Assembly: GCA_958009055.1 (NCBI GenBank)
Contig: OY253657.1
Coordinates: 310,001 to 374,000, forward strand
Reading direction: 5' to 3'
DNA length: 64,000 nucleotides
Source: Choricystis sp. odSpoLacu1
Lineage: Eukaryota > Chlorophyta > Trebouxiophyceae
The translations under genes were made by a program, and so were the position numbers. The notes beneath the pieces were generated by a model. It ran no database searches and was not told the origin of the DNA. It was given only the letters and a program-made list of their open reading frames with translations. Shown here piece after piece: positions 26,044 through 36,600 of the stretch. Numbering within the stretch: position 1 is the stretch's first letter; each line of letters starts with the position of its first letter.

Positions 26044-27806
26044 ATGTGGCCGACCGACGCCTCGCTCGCGCCCCCCGCGCAGGCGGGGCGCCCCCATTCC
26101 CGCCGCCTCGGTGCACCACGTCTGCTCATGTGCCTCTCCCTGGCCCTGCTGGCCCCGGCCACCGCGAAGGGGGAGGGCCAGAACCCGGGGGATAAGGACT
26201 GGATCGACTCCCCGTTCACAGGCAACGGGGTCACGCCCAACGGCACGATGAAGGTGGGTGGGGGTGTGGGGAGATGTTGTGCACGCGTGGCGGGACTATT
26301 GGTGTTTGAAAAGGGGCAACACATGAGACGACGGGCAGCAGGAATTGCCGCGTGAGCGCCGACCCCCAAAACCACCCCTCCCCACCCCACCCACACCAGG
26401 TCTACGTCTCCACCTACCTCGACCGCCTGCTGGAAGTCCACCAAGACGACTACTACTTCAAGGCCAAGTTTTATTTCTACCTGACGTGGACAGATGAGAG
26501 AGCTTATGACCAAATGCTGGACGCCACCGCCGACGCCACCGCCAACAACGGGACGTGCGACAAGCTGTGCAACGGGCAGCGCCCGTTTGGGCCGACCCAA
26601 AACTGTTGTGCGGGGGTGTGGTTGCCTTCCCTGCTGTCGAGGAATGTCATGATGTACCCGCAGGACCGCGTCCAGCCCTACAACATCGACGTCAAGCCCG
26701 ACGGCACCGTTAACTGGAGGGTGGAGGTAACGGGCATGTGGTACACGTTCCTGCAGTTGCGCGCGTTTCCGTTTGACAGGCAGCGGCTGACGGTGTCGTT
26801 GGCCTACACCAACTTCAACCCGCGCAAATCGGTGGTCGACCTCATCCCCTCCGCCTCCGGCACCGACATCTTCACCCTGGGCGAGGGCGACACGCTGTCT
26901 GGGTGGGATGTGGTGGATGTGTGGGTGGAGGCCAATGCGAACAAAACGTTTCAGTCGCAGTTTAAGAGTTTTGCGCGCGACGCTTCAAACCCCGACGACC
27001 CGGCGCCCATCAACCCGCCCCCCGGGGATGATGCCCAGCCCTACGGCACTAACGTCACAGTTTCCAGCATCACTGTCGTCATCGGCATCAAGCGGTTGAG
27101 TTTGAATTACGTGTTCACTGTCATCCTCCCAATCCTCTTTGTCACGTGTGTCGCCATGCTGGCCCTGTTTATCGACCCTTGTTCCCTGAGCCTGCGCATG
27201 ACGACCGTGCTGACGTGCATGCTGACGTTGTTGGCGTTGGTGTATTTGATTGATCCATCCATGCCTGCCTCCTCCTACATGCTGCCCACCAAAGCACTCG
27301 CTGTCCTCTCATACGCCTCCCTGGCCGTCATCGCGGTGGAGTCGCTGGCCGCGTACGAAGTCGCGCGCCGCCCCGCGCTGAAGGCGGCCGCCGCTGAGCG
27401 GGCGGCGGCGCTGCGCGCGGTCGCTGCCGCGCGCGGCGCGCGGCGGCGCACGTGGCACGAGCTGTTTTGTTTGGCGCCCCCGCCCTTGACGGCGGTGGGG
27501 GGGCGGTCGTCCTCGATCAAGTCGCAGGCCTCGTTCGGAGGGCGCGGCAACGAAAGGACACCATCCGACGAGGGTGGCGAAGCCGGCAGCGCGCGCGGCG
27601 CCAGCGGCGACGGCGGGCGCGCGCGCAAACTCGCCAACGCCTACTACCAAGCCCTCGCCCGCCGCATGGATACCGGCACCCTGGTCACGCTGGCCGCCTT
27701 CTACGTCCTGATGGTGTTGACCATATTTTTGGCGGGGCAGGCCCAGAACACCAAGCTGCGGCCGGGGCCCGCGGTGCGGCTGGCGCCGACGCCAGCGGGC
27801 GCGTGA
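26044..27806 (+). CDS. Pentameric ligand-gated ion channel (Cys-loop superfamily, lacking the Cys-loop)
   Basis: Exons 26044..26253 and 26400..27806 (AAG|GTGGGT; CACCAG|G) give 538 residues. The hydrophobic stretch LLMCLSLALLAPATA looks like a signal peptide; translation could instead begin at 26128. The extracellular domain has VYVSTYLDRLLEV, the beta-sandwich and the signature loop YTFLQLRAFPFDRQRL with no flanking Cys pair, as in prokaryotic members. A Cys-rich insertion (GTCDKLC, QNCC) lies in the extracellular domain. Membrane segments are M1 (about 301-326, YVFTVILPILFVTCVAM), M2 (RMTTVLTCMLTLLAL), M3 (from about residue 364) and, after an Arg/Ala-rich cytoplasmic loop, M4 (TLVTLAAFYVLMVLTIFLAG). 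The ligand and ion selectivity cannot be told from sequence. Plants lack this family, so its presence is notable. Confidence 0.88.
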
Positions 27807-28179
27807 GACGTGTGGAGTGTGGTGTGGATTCTTTTTTGTCTGGCACACGCACGCACACACGCGCGCGCGCGCCACCCACGTACGTATGTAGCTGGGAGGG
27901 GGGAGTTTTGGTGGGGGGAACGGTGGGGGAAGAGGGGTGCTCCCTTGTTTCCCCCTGTGCAAACGCCCGCGCCCACGCTGCGGCTGCGCTCGCAGCGGTG
28001 GAGTGTGGGTGCCAAGCGGCCGACGTCGCTGTATGATCGTTTTGTTTTTTTGCGTGTAAGAGAGGGTCGCCATACACCCACGGGACAAGGAGAAAGGGAA
28101 TCATTAAAAAGAGAGCAAACACACTTGCACAAAACAATAACCCAAACATTCGTTGAACCGACCCGCGCCCTCTCCTGTA
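27807..28179. other. Gap between channel and ChrA genes
   Basis: 373 bp between tandem plus-strand genes. It holds a (CG)n run near 27860-27872 and AT-richer sequence at 28030-28145, likely the ChrA promoter. Nothing else is supported. Confidence 0.55.
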
Positions 28180-29711
28180 ATGGCGCCCGCTGCCCCACGT
28201 GCGTGAGACTGGGCGGCAGTGTAGCGTAGTGGTTTGCTTGTGGGGGACAGGAGGCCAGTGTTCTGGGGACCAACCGCCACCCTCCCACACACACAGCCGA
28301 CGCTGAGCGGGGGGCCCCCTCTGCCACCGCCCCTGCCAAACCTGATGACGGCGCCTCCACCTCCACCACCACGGCCGACGCGGCCATCGCCTCCACCATC
28401 GCCCCCGCCTCCTACGCCAGCCTGGCCCGCCACTTTGGCCTGTTTGGGTGGACTGCGTTTGGCGGGCCGTCGGCGCACGTGGCCCAGTTCATGATCACCT
28501 TCTGCGAGCGCACACCCCGCTACCTGTCCAAGTCGGTGTTTGCTGAAATGTTTGCGCTGGCGCAGTGCATCCCTGGGCCATCGTCCACGCAATTAGCCTA
28601 CGGCATTGGCATTGTGAAGAAAGGCGTCGCTGGCGGATTCATGACGGGACTCCTCTTCCAGCTGCCCGGCCTTGTCATGATGTCCCTGGTGGGTGTGGGT
28701 GTGGCCGACTTTCTGAAGACGCCAGCGCCGTGGCTCAAGGGAGGGATTGCGGGTCTGGGTGCCGCGGGTGTCGCCCTCGTCGCGCAGTCGGCCGTTGCCC
28801 TCACAACCGGCGTCTGCAAAGCCGACCGCGTCCTACTCACTCTGGCCGCCATTACGGCCACTGTGACGTTCTACGTCGTCAAAATCTGGTTGTTCCCGGC
28901 GTTGATTGCGCTGGGTGGTGTCGTCACGCTCTTTTACCTGCGCAAAAAAGACATGCGCCCGACTGCCACGGATGAAGCCCACGTCGAAAACTTTGGGCTC
29001 AACCGGTGGGCAGGGCTGGGCGTCGTGGGTGTCTGGCTGGGCGTGTTGATCGGCACCATTGTCGCTGCGCGGCTCGTCCCGCGTGGTGTGTGCCCCCCGC
29101 TCGACTGGTGGCGCACGTTCTACCTGTCTGGCTCCTACATCTTTGGTGGCGGCCAAGTCGTCATCCCCATGCTGTACAATGATGTCGTTACTCGGACGTG
29201 CATGCCCGTGGATGCAGGCAACGCGACCGCCCCCCCCACCTGCACCGACGCGCCCGACACCTGGGTCATCACCTCCGACTTTTACACCGGCCTCGCCGTT
29301 GTCCAAGCCATGCCGGGCCCTCTGTTCAACTTTGCGCCGTACCTGGGGGCGGTGGCGGCGAAGCGGGCGGGCATTTCTCCAATCATCGGCATCATCGTTG
29401 GGTGGCTGGGGCTCAACGCGCCCGGCATCCTCCTCTACTACGGCCTCCTCCCCTGGTGGGGCGCCGTGAGGCACGCCAACGTGTATCGGCGAGCGTTGCC
29501 AGGGCTCAGCGCGGCGGCGGTGGGGCTGGTGACGGCGGCCGCGCTGACGCTGACGATCACGCTGCGCGCGACGTCCCCATTTCCGGATGCAACGATCGCT
29601 ATTGGTATGGTGGCATACACTTTAGCCGCCGTGCTCAAGCTGCCGACGCCGTTGGTGGTGATTGGGGGGGGCGTGCTGGGCGTAGTGGCGTGGGCGACCA
29701 AGATGCACTGA
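28180..29711 (+). CDS. chrA: Chromate-type ion transporter, ChrA (CHR) family
   Basis: Model: short exon 28180..28198 (MAPAAP) joined to 28297..29711, 477 residues. The first exon and its GTGCGT donor are the least certain part; the reading frame is secure from 28299. Two ChrA repeats are visible: FGLFGWTAFGGPSAHVAQF with FALAQCIPGPSSTQLAYGIG in the first, and FYLSGSYIFGGGQVVIPML with VVQAMPGPLFNFAPYLGAVA in the second. Multiple hydrophobic helices fit the two-domain (long) CHR type. Bacterial members export chromate; the substrate of algal members is not established and could be another oxyanion. The family is patchy in eukaryotes, so horizontal origin is possible. Downstream lies a strong hairpin. 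Confidence 0.9.
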
Positions 29712-30014
29712 GAAAAGGGGAGAAGATCATTTTTTTTATGTTTCCAAGGCGCCATCTTGAGCGCCCTGGCCCCGCGCGCGGCTGGTGTAGCCGACGGGGC
29801 CAGGTTGCTCGGTGCTGCCGCTACACTTTTTTGTGACAGAAACACACAAAGGAAAAGTAAATAAGCGGTTTTCTGCTGGGAAAGAAAATGGTCTTTCGCA
29901 AAAACGCGCTGTCCGCCCACCCACGAAAAGCTTATTCTCTCTCCAAAGTCACCAACGAAAGGGCACGCGTATCGCCAGCGTGGTGCTTGGGAAGAGAGGC
30001 CCTCTCTCTCAACT
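29712..30014. other. Convergent gap, ChrA / RDEL protein
   Basis: 303 bp between convergent stop codons, with an 8-T tract (29731-29738) and the long hairpin annotated separately. No gene is supported. Confidence 0.6.
29759..29810. other. Strong imperfect hairpin, possible 3'-end or ncRNA element
   Basis: GAGC (29759-29762) pairs with GCTC (29807-29810), CCTGGCCCCG (29765-29774) with CGGGGCCAGG (29795-29804), and CGGCT (29779-29783) with AGCCG (29789-29793) around a 5-nt loop. Nineteen base pairs are perfect within 52 nt. It lies about 50 bp after the ChrA stop, after an 8-T tract. Function is unknown. Confidence 0.7.
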
Positions 30015-31669
30015 TCACAACTCGTCCCGCCCATCGCCACCGCCCTCCTCGGGCAGCGTCCACATGGCCACCGCGTCCTCCCACCCCAGGAACCAGGGAT
30101 TCTGGCACCTCAGCCAGGGCGACAGCTGTCCGTGCGTGGCCGCAAACTCAGCGTCCGTTTGGTGGGGGTAGGCCCAGGGGTGCCCCCCCCGCGTCGACGC
30201 CGCGTGCTCGGACACCATGTTGTGGGTGCGCCACCACCAGCGCGCGTGGTCGTAGCGGGCCGAGGTCGTCGGCGGCAGCCCCACCTCGTTGAGCAACGCA
30301 GAGAAAAAGCCACGGCAGTTGCAACACGACACGTGGTGCCGCAACCACACCGCGGCCGCGCGGGAGGCGGCCACCTGGGCGGGTCGCAGGGTGGGGGGCG
30401 CGTTGTGGATGCAGGCGTGGATTGCAGACCACACGCGGTTGATCTGGCGGCCGAGCGTGACGACGGGCGCTGTAGTCGTGTTCCACTCTGCCGACCCGGG
30501 GGCGCCGGACGGGCGCGGCAGCTCCAGCGGGAACGACGTGTCCGCACGGTAGCTGTCGGGCCACAGCGCCTCCAACCAGGCGGCCGCCCGGGCGCGCCCG
30601 TCGCCGGCAGCGGCGGCCGTCCAAAACTTGGGGTCGGCCGCGCCGCCATCGTAGGCTTCGACCGGCGCCGACGCGAGCACGCCCGCCGCGGCGGCCAGCA
30701 GGTCGGGCAGGGGCAGGCCGCCGCCCGCGCCTGCGGCGGCGTGGGAGGCGCGGGGGCACCAGGACGAGTCCCACCAGGAGCCCGCGTAGCAGGTGTTGGG
30801 CGGCCGTCGCTTTACGCACGTGTGCGGCTGGGGTGGCATGTCCCCCGTGCACAGCAGGTTAGGCGCGCACACCAGCTCGCGCGCGGGCGGGGCGCCGTTG
30901 ACAGGGGACGCGTGGTAGGACGGCCCGAGCGGCGACGACGGGTCGAGCGTGGCCGTGCACGACTGCTGCTCCTGCCTGTATTTTGCGCACCGACCGCGCG
31001 TCGCGGTCCAGGGCCCCCAGTGCGCATGCGAATCACATATGTTGTTCCAGATCCAGCTGTACTCGGACGCGTGCGCGCGAAAAAAGGCGCACGACCGCAT
31101 TGCCATATTGGGCGACTGACCTTGCGCGGAGGCAGCGTCCGGGCCAAACTTGACGTGATCAATCAACTGGCACCACTCATCCTCCCCACACACGCCGTCC
31201 GTTTCAAAACAGTTGGGCGTGGCGGGGACGGGGCAGACGACACTGTCGCAGCGCAGGGTGGCCAGGTCACCGCGGCGCGCGTGGGCGCGCGCGGGGACGC
31301 CACGCTCTGAAAAAATAGGGTACGCGAAATCAGCGCCCGCGATCGACGCGTGTAGGGACCAGGGAAAGCATTGGTCAGGGTCGTGCAAGGAGATGGGGGT
31401 GGACGGCGTGGCGGTGGCGAGGCCGTCGGCGAGCGTCAGTTTGGGCTGGGTGGGGTGGGGGTAGGGCAGGCCGGCGCGTCGGGGCCGACGCGACGCAGCT
31501 AAAGATGCGGGGTGCGGTGGCCGACCCACAAACCGCCTTGCAGCCCCCGTCTCACCACCCCCCGCACGCGGCCCCACACAGACACGCCATCTACAAATGA
31601 GGGACGCACCTTGTCCACCGCGGCGCCGCCAACCGCCACGACGACCAGCAAAGAGAGTAGGGCATGCAT
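30015..31669 (-). CDS. Secreted/ER-retained ERV/ALR-like thiol oxidase domain protein ending RDEL
   Basis: Exons 31669..31610 and 31445..30015 (AAG|GTGCGT; CCCAG|CCC) give 496 residues. The N-terminus MHALLSLLVVVAVGGAAVDK is a signal peptide and the C-terminus is GDGRDEL, a KDEL-type ER-retrieval signal. A Cys-rich middle (CPVPATPNCFETDGVCGEDE, then VCAPNLLC and NTCYAGSWWDSSWC) is not a domain I recognise. The last ~150 residues resemble the FAD-binding ERV/ALR fold: LGRQINRVWSAIHACI, WLRHHVSCCNCRGFF with C394-x-x-C397, and WWWRTHNMVSEHA (the HNxV element). Such enzymes pass electrons from protein thiols to oxygen and drive disulphide formation in the ER. Activity is inferred; another acceptor or a non-catalytic role is possible. 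Confidence 0.72.
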
Positions 31670-31939
31670 CCGAGCCCTTTTCAGACACGAGCCCGTGGAG
31701 CCTGACGCCTGTCACTCTCGGCAACGGCACGGTGTGTGATGACTGACGATGGGGTGGGGGTGTTGATAAGGCGTTGTAGGTCCAGCGAAGGGCGATGGGA
31801 ACCCACAGCGCGAACCCACGTGCGCTCCCCCACCTCCTTGTGACGCGCCTCCTCTTTTCCTCGTATGTGTTGTTCGTGCGCAGGCAGAGAAGAAAAAACG
31901 ATACCACACTGTCTCAAAAAACCACGCCCACCAAAAACA

Positions 31940-33414
31940 TCAGGCTCTCGCCTTGGCCCCTGCCTTCCCTGTCTCCAGGTCGTTCACCCCCGCCCCGCCA
32001 GCCACTGACGGCGCGAGCGTCGCCGCCGTCGACGCCACGCCCGCCCTCTTGGTCCACGCCCTGAACACGTAGGCCAGTGGTTGATTGGAAAACACTTGGG
32101 TCAACTGACAGATGATGGCAGGCACACACATGAGGCCGAGCGCATTGGTCGACGTAGCCAGCGACGCGACGACCGCGACCGCGACGGGCGCACTCTTTTG
32201 GGAGGCGGCGATTGTGACGGCGGCAGCCTCCCGTGCGCGCAGGCGCAGTAGAGTCACTGCACCGAAATTCAACGGATAGTACACCGCCTGCATGCCGAGC
32301 GACACCAGGAAAATCCACAGCAAGGAGATGGGGGGCGCCGTCACCAAAAATGGGCGCGCCACCGACAGCGACTGCCACACCACGCACGCCAGGTTGGTGG
32401 TGCTGAACAGGGAGACGAGTGGCTTGTTGGCGTCCACTGTGCGGGCGACGGGGGGGATCAGCGCACGCGCAACTGCCCCCAAGACGGTGGGGACCATGAC
32501 CGTTACGACCAGCCTCGCGAGAAGGTTGCCAATGGACACGCCGCCTTCCCGCATGCCTGGGGGAGGCCCACCATCGGGTCCGTGCGGCAGGGTGGCTTTC
32601 AGCCACAGCGGAATGGTCAGTGTGCCTAGTAAATTCGAGGCCACCGTCAACAGCGTCGACAGCGACACGTTGGCGCGCGCGGTCCTGGCGAGGGCCAGGT
32701 TGATGCCCAGCGTGGTGGGCACGGCCGCCATGACGGTGAGGCCGGTGGTGTACTCGGGTGGCACGAGGGGCAGTTTGGCCAGGCCAAAGCCGAGCAGCGG
32801 GCTGATGGCCAGAATGGAGGCCAACCCCCACACAATGCCGCGCCACTCGGTGACGGCGGCGCGTGCATCTCCCGCTTTGAGGGTTAGGCCTGATGCCAGG
32901 AAGACGAGCATGATGTTGATGGATTCAACAACATGCACGCTGCCCGCAAGGACGACGCCCATCGTCGCGGCCCCAGGAGACGGAGCCAGCATGGCGATCA
33001 GGATGGCGACTGTGAAGGATATGATGAGATAGTTGTCGACAAAGGCGGAGCTGAGGGGTGGTGGGTTGGTGGTGGGTTGAAACGGGGGAGGTCGGTTTCG
33101 GGTCGAAACCGTTTGGAGAGGAGCGTCGGGCGGGCTGCCTCCCTTCCTCCATCCAGCCAACGTTAAGTACTCCGCCTCCCACACTGAATGTATGCGCCTG
33201 ATGGGCTGCTTTAGCCGCGGCCGCGCGTGACGGAGACCGCCAACCGCCGGCCAAAGGCGCCGACGACAAAGCCGCGTTTTGACCGCATTGGCCCCACTCA
33301 CCGCGCTTTGGGGCCGGTCAGTCGCTGCCATAAGGAAGGCTTGGCTGGTGGTACCGACTTGGTGGTGGTGACGTCGCCGGGCGGCGCGGCGCCTGCGGGC
33401 AGCTGTGAAGCCAT
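31940..33414 (-). CDS. BASS4: Sodium/metabolite cotransporter, BASS4-like (SBF family)
   Basis: Exons 33414..33302 and 33050..31940 join in frame (GCGCG|GTGAGT; CCTCAG|C) into 407 residues. The hydrophobic core follows plant BASS4: NIMLVFLASGLTLKAGDARA, EYTTGLTVMAAVPTTLGINL, STLLTVASNLLGTLTIPLWL, ARLVVTVMVPTVLGAVARAL, ASQKSAPVAVAVVASLA and LGLMCVPAIICQLTQV. These are the paired half-repeats of the bile acid:Na+ symporter fold. Plant BASS proteins sit in the plastid envelope and carry organic acids with sodium; the substrate of BASS4 is not settled. The first 38 residues could be a transit peptide but are short and Pro-rich. It lies 270 bp downstream of the RDEL gene start on the same strand. 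Confidence 0.88.
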
Positions 33415-33637
33415 CACGAGTTTTTTTGCCGAGGTCTGTCGAGATTTTCTGTTTGTTGCTGACACACACGTGAACGCCTCCCCGTGCACACGTCCGGAGA
33501 AAGGAGCTCTTCATCAAAACATGTTTTAATCGGATGGCTTGATTCTTCACACGGAAACACAAAACTGAAAAAAAAAACAACAGGGGACGCAAACGCCGCC
33601 CGCAGCAGACACTGATTCACACGATCCAATCCCCACG

Positions 33638-34021
33638 TCACTCGGCCGCGGCGTCGTCCGCCTTGGTGAAAGTGCGCTTGACGAAGTCGAAGGGCTGTGT
33701 GGTGTGTGGAGGGGGGGGAGGGGTGTGGAGTGGAAGTCGTTTGCGTTTGTGCGCGCGCCGTCGCTGCCGTCGTCGCGCCATTTCGCCCGCGTGCCCCCTC
33801 CCGCGACCAGCGTCCCCTTCTCACCCCCCCTCCCCCTTTGTGTGTCTTGCTGCATGCGTCCACAAAACAGGCGCGGCCTGGGCCGCGTGGACGCGTCACA
33901 CACACCACACACACACAACACACACCTGGACCAAAAACAGGGCCGCCACGCCAGCGGTCGCGCCCCACGCTGCGCCGGCAGTGATCGTGGAGGGGGACAC
34001 CAGGCGGGAGAGGGAGGACAT
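33638..34021 (-). CDS. QCR10: Cytochrome bc1 complex subunit 10 (QCR10-type)
   Basis: Exons 34021..33926 and 33694..33638 (CCAG|GTGTGT; ACACAG|CCC) encode just 50 residues. The pattern AGAAWGATAGVAALFLVQ followed by PFDFVKRTF matches the plant small bc1 subunit, which has one membrane helix and the same QPFDWxKKTF-like motif just after it. It is a small single-helix subunit of mitochondrial complex III, near the Rieske protein. The intron contains (CA)n-like sequence. It shares a 114-bp divergent region with the AN1 zinc finger gene. Confidence 0.82.
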
Positions 34022-34135
34022 GGTTGTGGGAGGTGTGTTGGACGGTCCGGGCGGCAGAGAAACACGAGATGGAGTGTTTTGCTTACCCTCGTCTTTTTTC
34101 ACTCCTCTTTTGTTCCGCGAAATTCCGCCGAGAAA

Positions 34136-34991
34136 ATGACGTTGGGTGCCCCCGACGCCGACCTCCTCGGCGTCGGCACGGTCTGCGCCGTGGGTACGTG
34201 CGGTGTGCGGGACTTTTTGCCGTTCACCTGCTCGGCCTGCGGCGTGGTTACGTGCGGAGAACACCGCGCCGACCATGGCTGCAAAATCTCCACGTCTGCC
34301 CGCGTCCTCGTCTGCCCCGTGTGCGCCAAAGCGGTCAAACTGCTGCCCGGGGCGGACCCGGCGGATGAAGCCGTGGCGGCGGCCGCGTTTGACGCGCACG
34401 CTAGGAGCCAGGTGAGTGAGTGGGGGAGGGCGCCTCGCTGTGCGCCTCGCTGTGCGGTGCCCGCCACCTTCCCACCACCCTCCCCATTCACTCTCCCACC
34501 AGGCGTGCGACCCCGCCAACTATGCCCGCGTCCACCACAAACCCCGCTGCCCCGCCCCCGGGTGCAGGGAGCGGCTGGGCCCCTCCAACGCGCTGACGTG
34601 CTCTGCGTGCGGTTCCCGCGTGTGCCTTCGCCACCGGCACGGCGACGACCACGCGTGCACCGGCAAGAAGGCGGCGAGTACTTCGTCGCCGGGCGCTGCC
34701 GCGCGCGCCACCGTGGCCCGCTGGTTTGGGTGCGTGGGAGGGAGTGTGGGCGGGGCGCCGCCTCCTGTGTCAGCTCGGGAAGCTGCGGCTGCGGCTGCAG
34801 CCCGCCGGCTCGCGGGGTCAGCAGGAGGTGGCGCCCAGCCACGCGGCATGCGCCCGCAGTCGGCTGGCGGCGGCGCTGCCGCCTGCCCCGTGTGCGCGCG
34901 CCGTTTCGACTCGCGCCGCGACCTCGCCACCCACCACGCGGCCGCCCACCCGGGCGCGCCGCCGCTGCCGTCGCGATGCGTGATAGCTTGA
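34136..34991 (+). CDS. AN1-type zinc finger protein with C-terminal C2H2 finger
   Basis: Exons 34136..34411 and 34503..34991 (CCAG|GTGAGT; CACCAG|GCG) give 254 residues. Two AN1 fingers are complete: one from CAVGTC through CSACGVVTCGEH to DHGC (residues about 17-49), and one from CPAPGC through CSACGSRVCLRH to HAC. A C2H2 finger CPVCARRFDSRRDLATHH lies near the C-terminus. This arrangement matches plant SAP11/SAP13 and animal ZFAND2-type proteins, which associate with proteasome or p97-linked protein quality control and stress response. The Ala/Gly-rich spacer before the C2H2 finger is low complexity. The stop lies 67 bp from that of the convergent FAH gene. Confidence 0.9.
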
Positions 34992-35058
34992 GAGAGACTA
35001 GGTGTATTTTTTTCGCGTGTGTTAACAACAACAACAAAACCTCTATTTTTTTTCCATT

Positions 35059-36372
35059 TCAACTCCTCCACTCGGCCGCCACCACCTGCCCACGCGCTTC
35101 GCCCCAGCCCAGCCCCTCCACTCCATCCCGCGGCGCACACCGAGCCCGCAGCACGACTTCGTCGCCATCCTGCAGCCAGGTGCGGGTGCTGACGCCGTCG
35201 GAGAGGGGGAAGGGGTGCGCGCCTCGCCGCGTGGCTTCCAGCAAGCACGCCGCGCCGCGCTCCCCTGGCGCCGACACGGTGCCACTGCCGAGCACGTCGC
35301 CCGACCGCAGCACGCACCCACCCAGTGTGTGGTGGGCCACCATCTGGGGGAAGGTCCAGTAGAGGTGGGAGAGGTTGGAGCGAGTGATGGGGGTGCTTGC
35401 GTGGGTGGCACCACCACCACCACCACCACCACTTCTCCCCGTCACCAGCTCGGCCGTCAGCTCCACATCGTACAGGTGGCGCCCACTACCCTCATCCAAG
35501 TAGGCGGGCGGCTCTGGGTCCTGGGGCGGGGCGTCCGTTTTGAAGGGGGCGAGCGCTTCACTCGTCACGATCCATGCACCCAGCGTGGACCCAAAGTTTT
35601 TGCCGTTGAATGGGCCCAGAGGCGTCGACTCCCATGCCTGGATGTCGCGCGCCGACCAGTCGTTGAGCAGGGTGTAGCCGAAGATGCGGGAGGAGGCGTC
35701 GGCGGCGGCGACCCGCGTGCCGAGCGGGTTTGGGGGGGCACCAATGATGGCAGCCACCTCCAGCTCAAAGTCCAGGGCGGCGGACGGGCGCACGATGGGG
35801 TCACCACCCTCCGCCTGCGGCGCCGTCTGGCCGACGGGGCGACGGATGGGCGTGCCAGACGCCACAATGGACGACGACCGGCCGCCATACCCCACCGGCA
35901 GCCGCGTCCAGTTGGGGTGGAGCGCGTGCTCCGGTCCCCGGAACAGGGCACCACACGTGGTGGCGTGCACGCGGGAAGCGTAGAAGTCGGTGTAGTCGCT
36001 GACGGTGATGGGGAGGGTGTGCGTGACGGCGGTGGCGGGCAGCACTGCCGCTTCCCGCAACACTGCATCGTCGCGCAGCCGCCCCTCTCCACTGGAAAGC
36101 AGGCGTGTCAGGGACGCCCGAGCATCCGCCCACGCGGTGGGGCCCAGTTCCAGAAAGGAGTTGAGGGTGGGCTCCATCAACGACCGCCCATCACCCAGCG
36201 GCCCTCCCGGGGCCAGCAACCCCGCCCGCGCCAGGGCGCCCACATCGATGACGGAGTCGCCCAGTGCCACCGCCAGGGTGGGGGTGGGGGAGGTCGGCGT
36301 GAGGACGGCGCCCCAAGGCAGGTTGGAGAGCGGAAAGTCGGAGGAGGGCGGAATGCGGAGGAAGGACTCCAT
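35059..36372 (-). CDS. FAH: Fumarylacetoacetase
   Basis: A single-exon gene of 437 residues (human 419). It hydrolyses 4-fumarylacetoacetate to fumarate and acetoacetate, the last step of tyrosine degradation. Visible signatures are FPLSNLPWGAV at the N-terminus, VSDYTDFYASRVHATTCGAL (metal Asp and catalytic His region), RLPVGYGGRSSSIVASGTPI, LDFELEVAAIIG (metal-binding Glu residues), LLNDWSARDIQAWE (metal-binding Asp) and LGPFNGKNFGSTLGAWIVT, then NLSHLYWTFPQMVAHHT. A poly-Gly insertion occurs near TGRSGGGGGGG. The ATG at 36372 begins MESFLRIPPSSDFPLSNLP, which aligns with the family N-terminus. It is divergent from the methionine aminopeptidase gene. Confidence 0.96.
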   Translation of the reverse strand: MESFLRIPPSSDFPLSNLPWGAVLTPTSPTPTLAVALGDSVIDVGALARAGLLAPGGPLGDGRSLMEPTLNSFLELGPTAWADARASLTRLLSSGEGRLRDDAVLREAAVLPATAVTHTLPITVSDYTDFYASRVHATTCGALFRGPEHALHPNWTRLPVGYGGRSSSIVASGTPIRRPVGQTAPQAEGGDPIVRPSAALDFELEVAAIIGAPPNPLGTRVAAADASSRIFGYTLLNDWSARDIQAWESTPLGPFNGKNFGSTLGAWIVTSEALAPFKTDAPPQDPEPPAYLDEGSGRHLYDVELTAELVTGRSGGGGGGGATHASTPITRSNLSHLYWTFPQMVAHHTLGGCVLRSGDVLGSGTVSAPGERGAACLLEATRRGAHPFPLSDGVSTRTWLQDGDEVVLRARCAPRDGVEGLGWGEARGQVVAAEWRS

Positions 36373-36600
36373 GGTGTGTGTTGGTGGGGGCGAGATGAAG
36401 CTCTGTGTGTCACACAGGCCGCGTGTATGTCGTGTGTCGGCCGTCGGCGCGCAGACCCTTTCGCTCAATGTGGTGTTTTCGTCGACGTCGTCACTCCGAA
36501 TAAAATGTTCGCCGCTGCTCTCTCCCCGACACGCATTCCGCGCACCGTCGTCGACCATTGCTCTCTGCACACACCTCCCACCCTCACCTACTTCTCCCGC
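36373..36600. promoter_or_regulatory. Divergent promoter region, FAH / MetAP
   Basis: 228 bp between start codons must serve both genes. An in-frame ATG at 36508 upstream of the chosen MetAP start could extend that protein by 31 residues. No clear core promoter motif is seen. Confidence 0.45.

Noticed and set aside
28211..28282. tRNA-like sequence in the ChrA first intron: an A-box-like TAGCGTAGTGGTT, 72 nt long, and ends that nearly pair (GGGCGGC with GCC-A-CCC).
   Set aside because: The D, anticodon and T stems do not pair, there is no B-box GGTTCRA, and the acceptor stem has a mismatch. At most it is a decayed tRNA-derived fragment.
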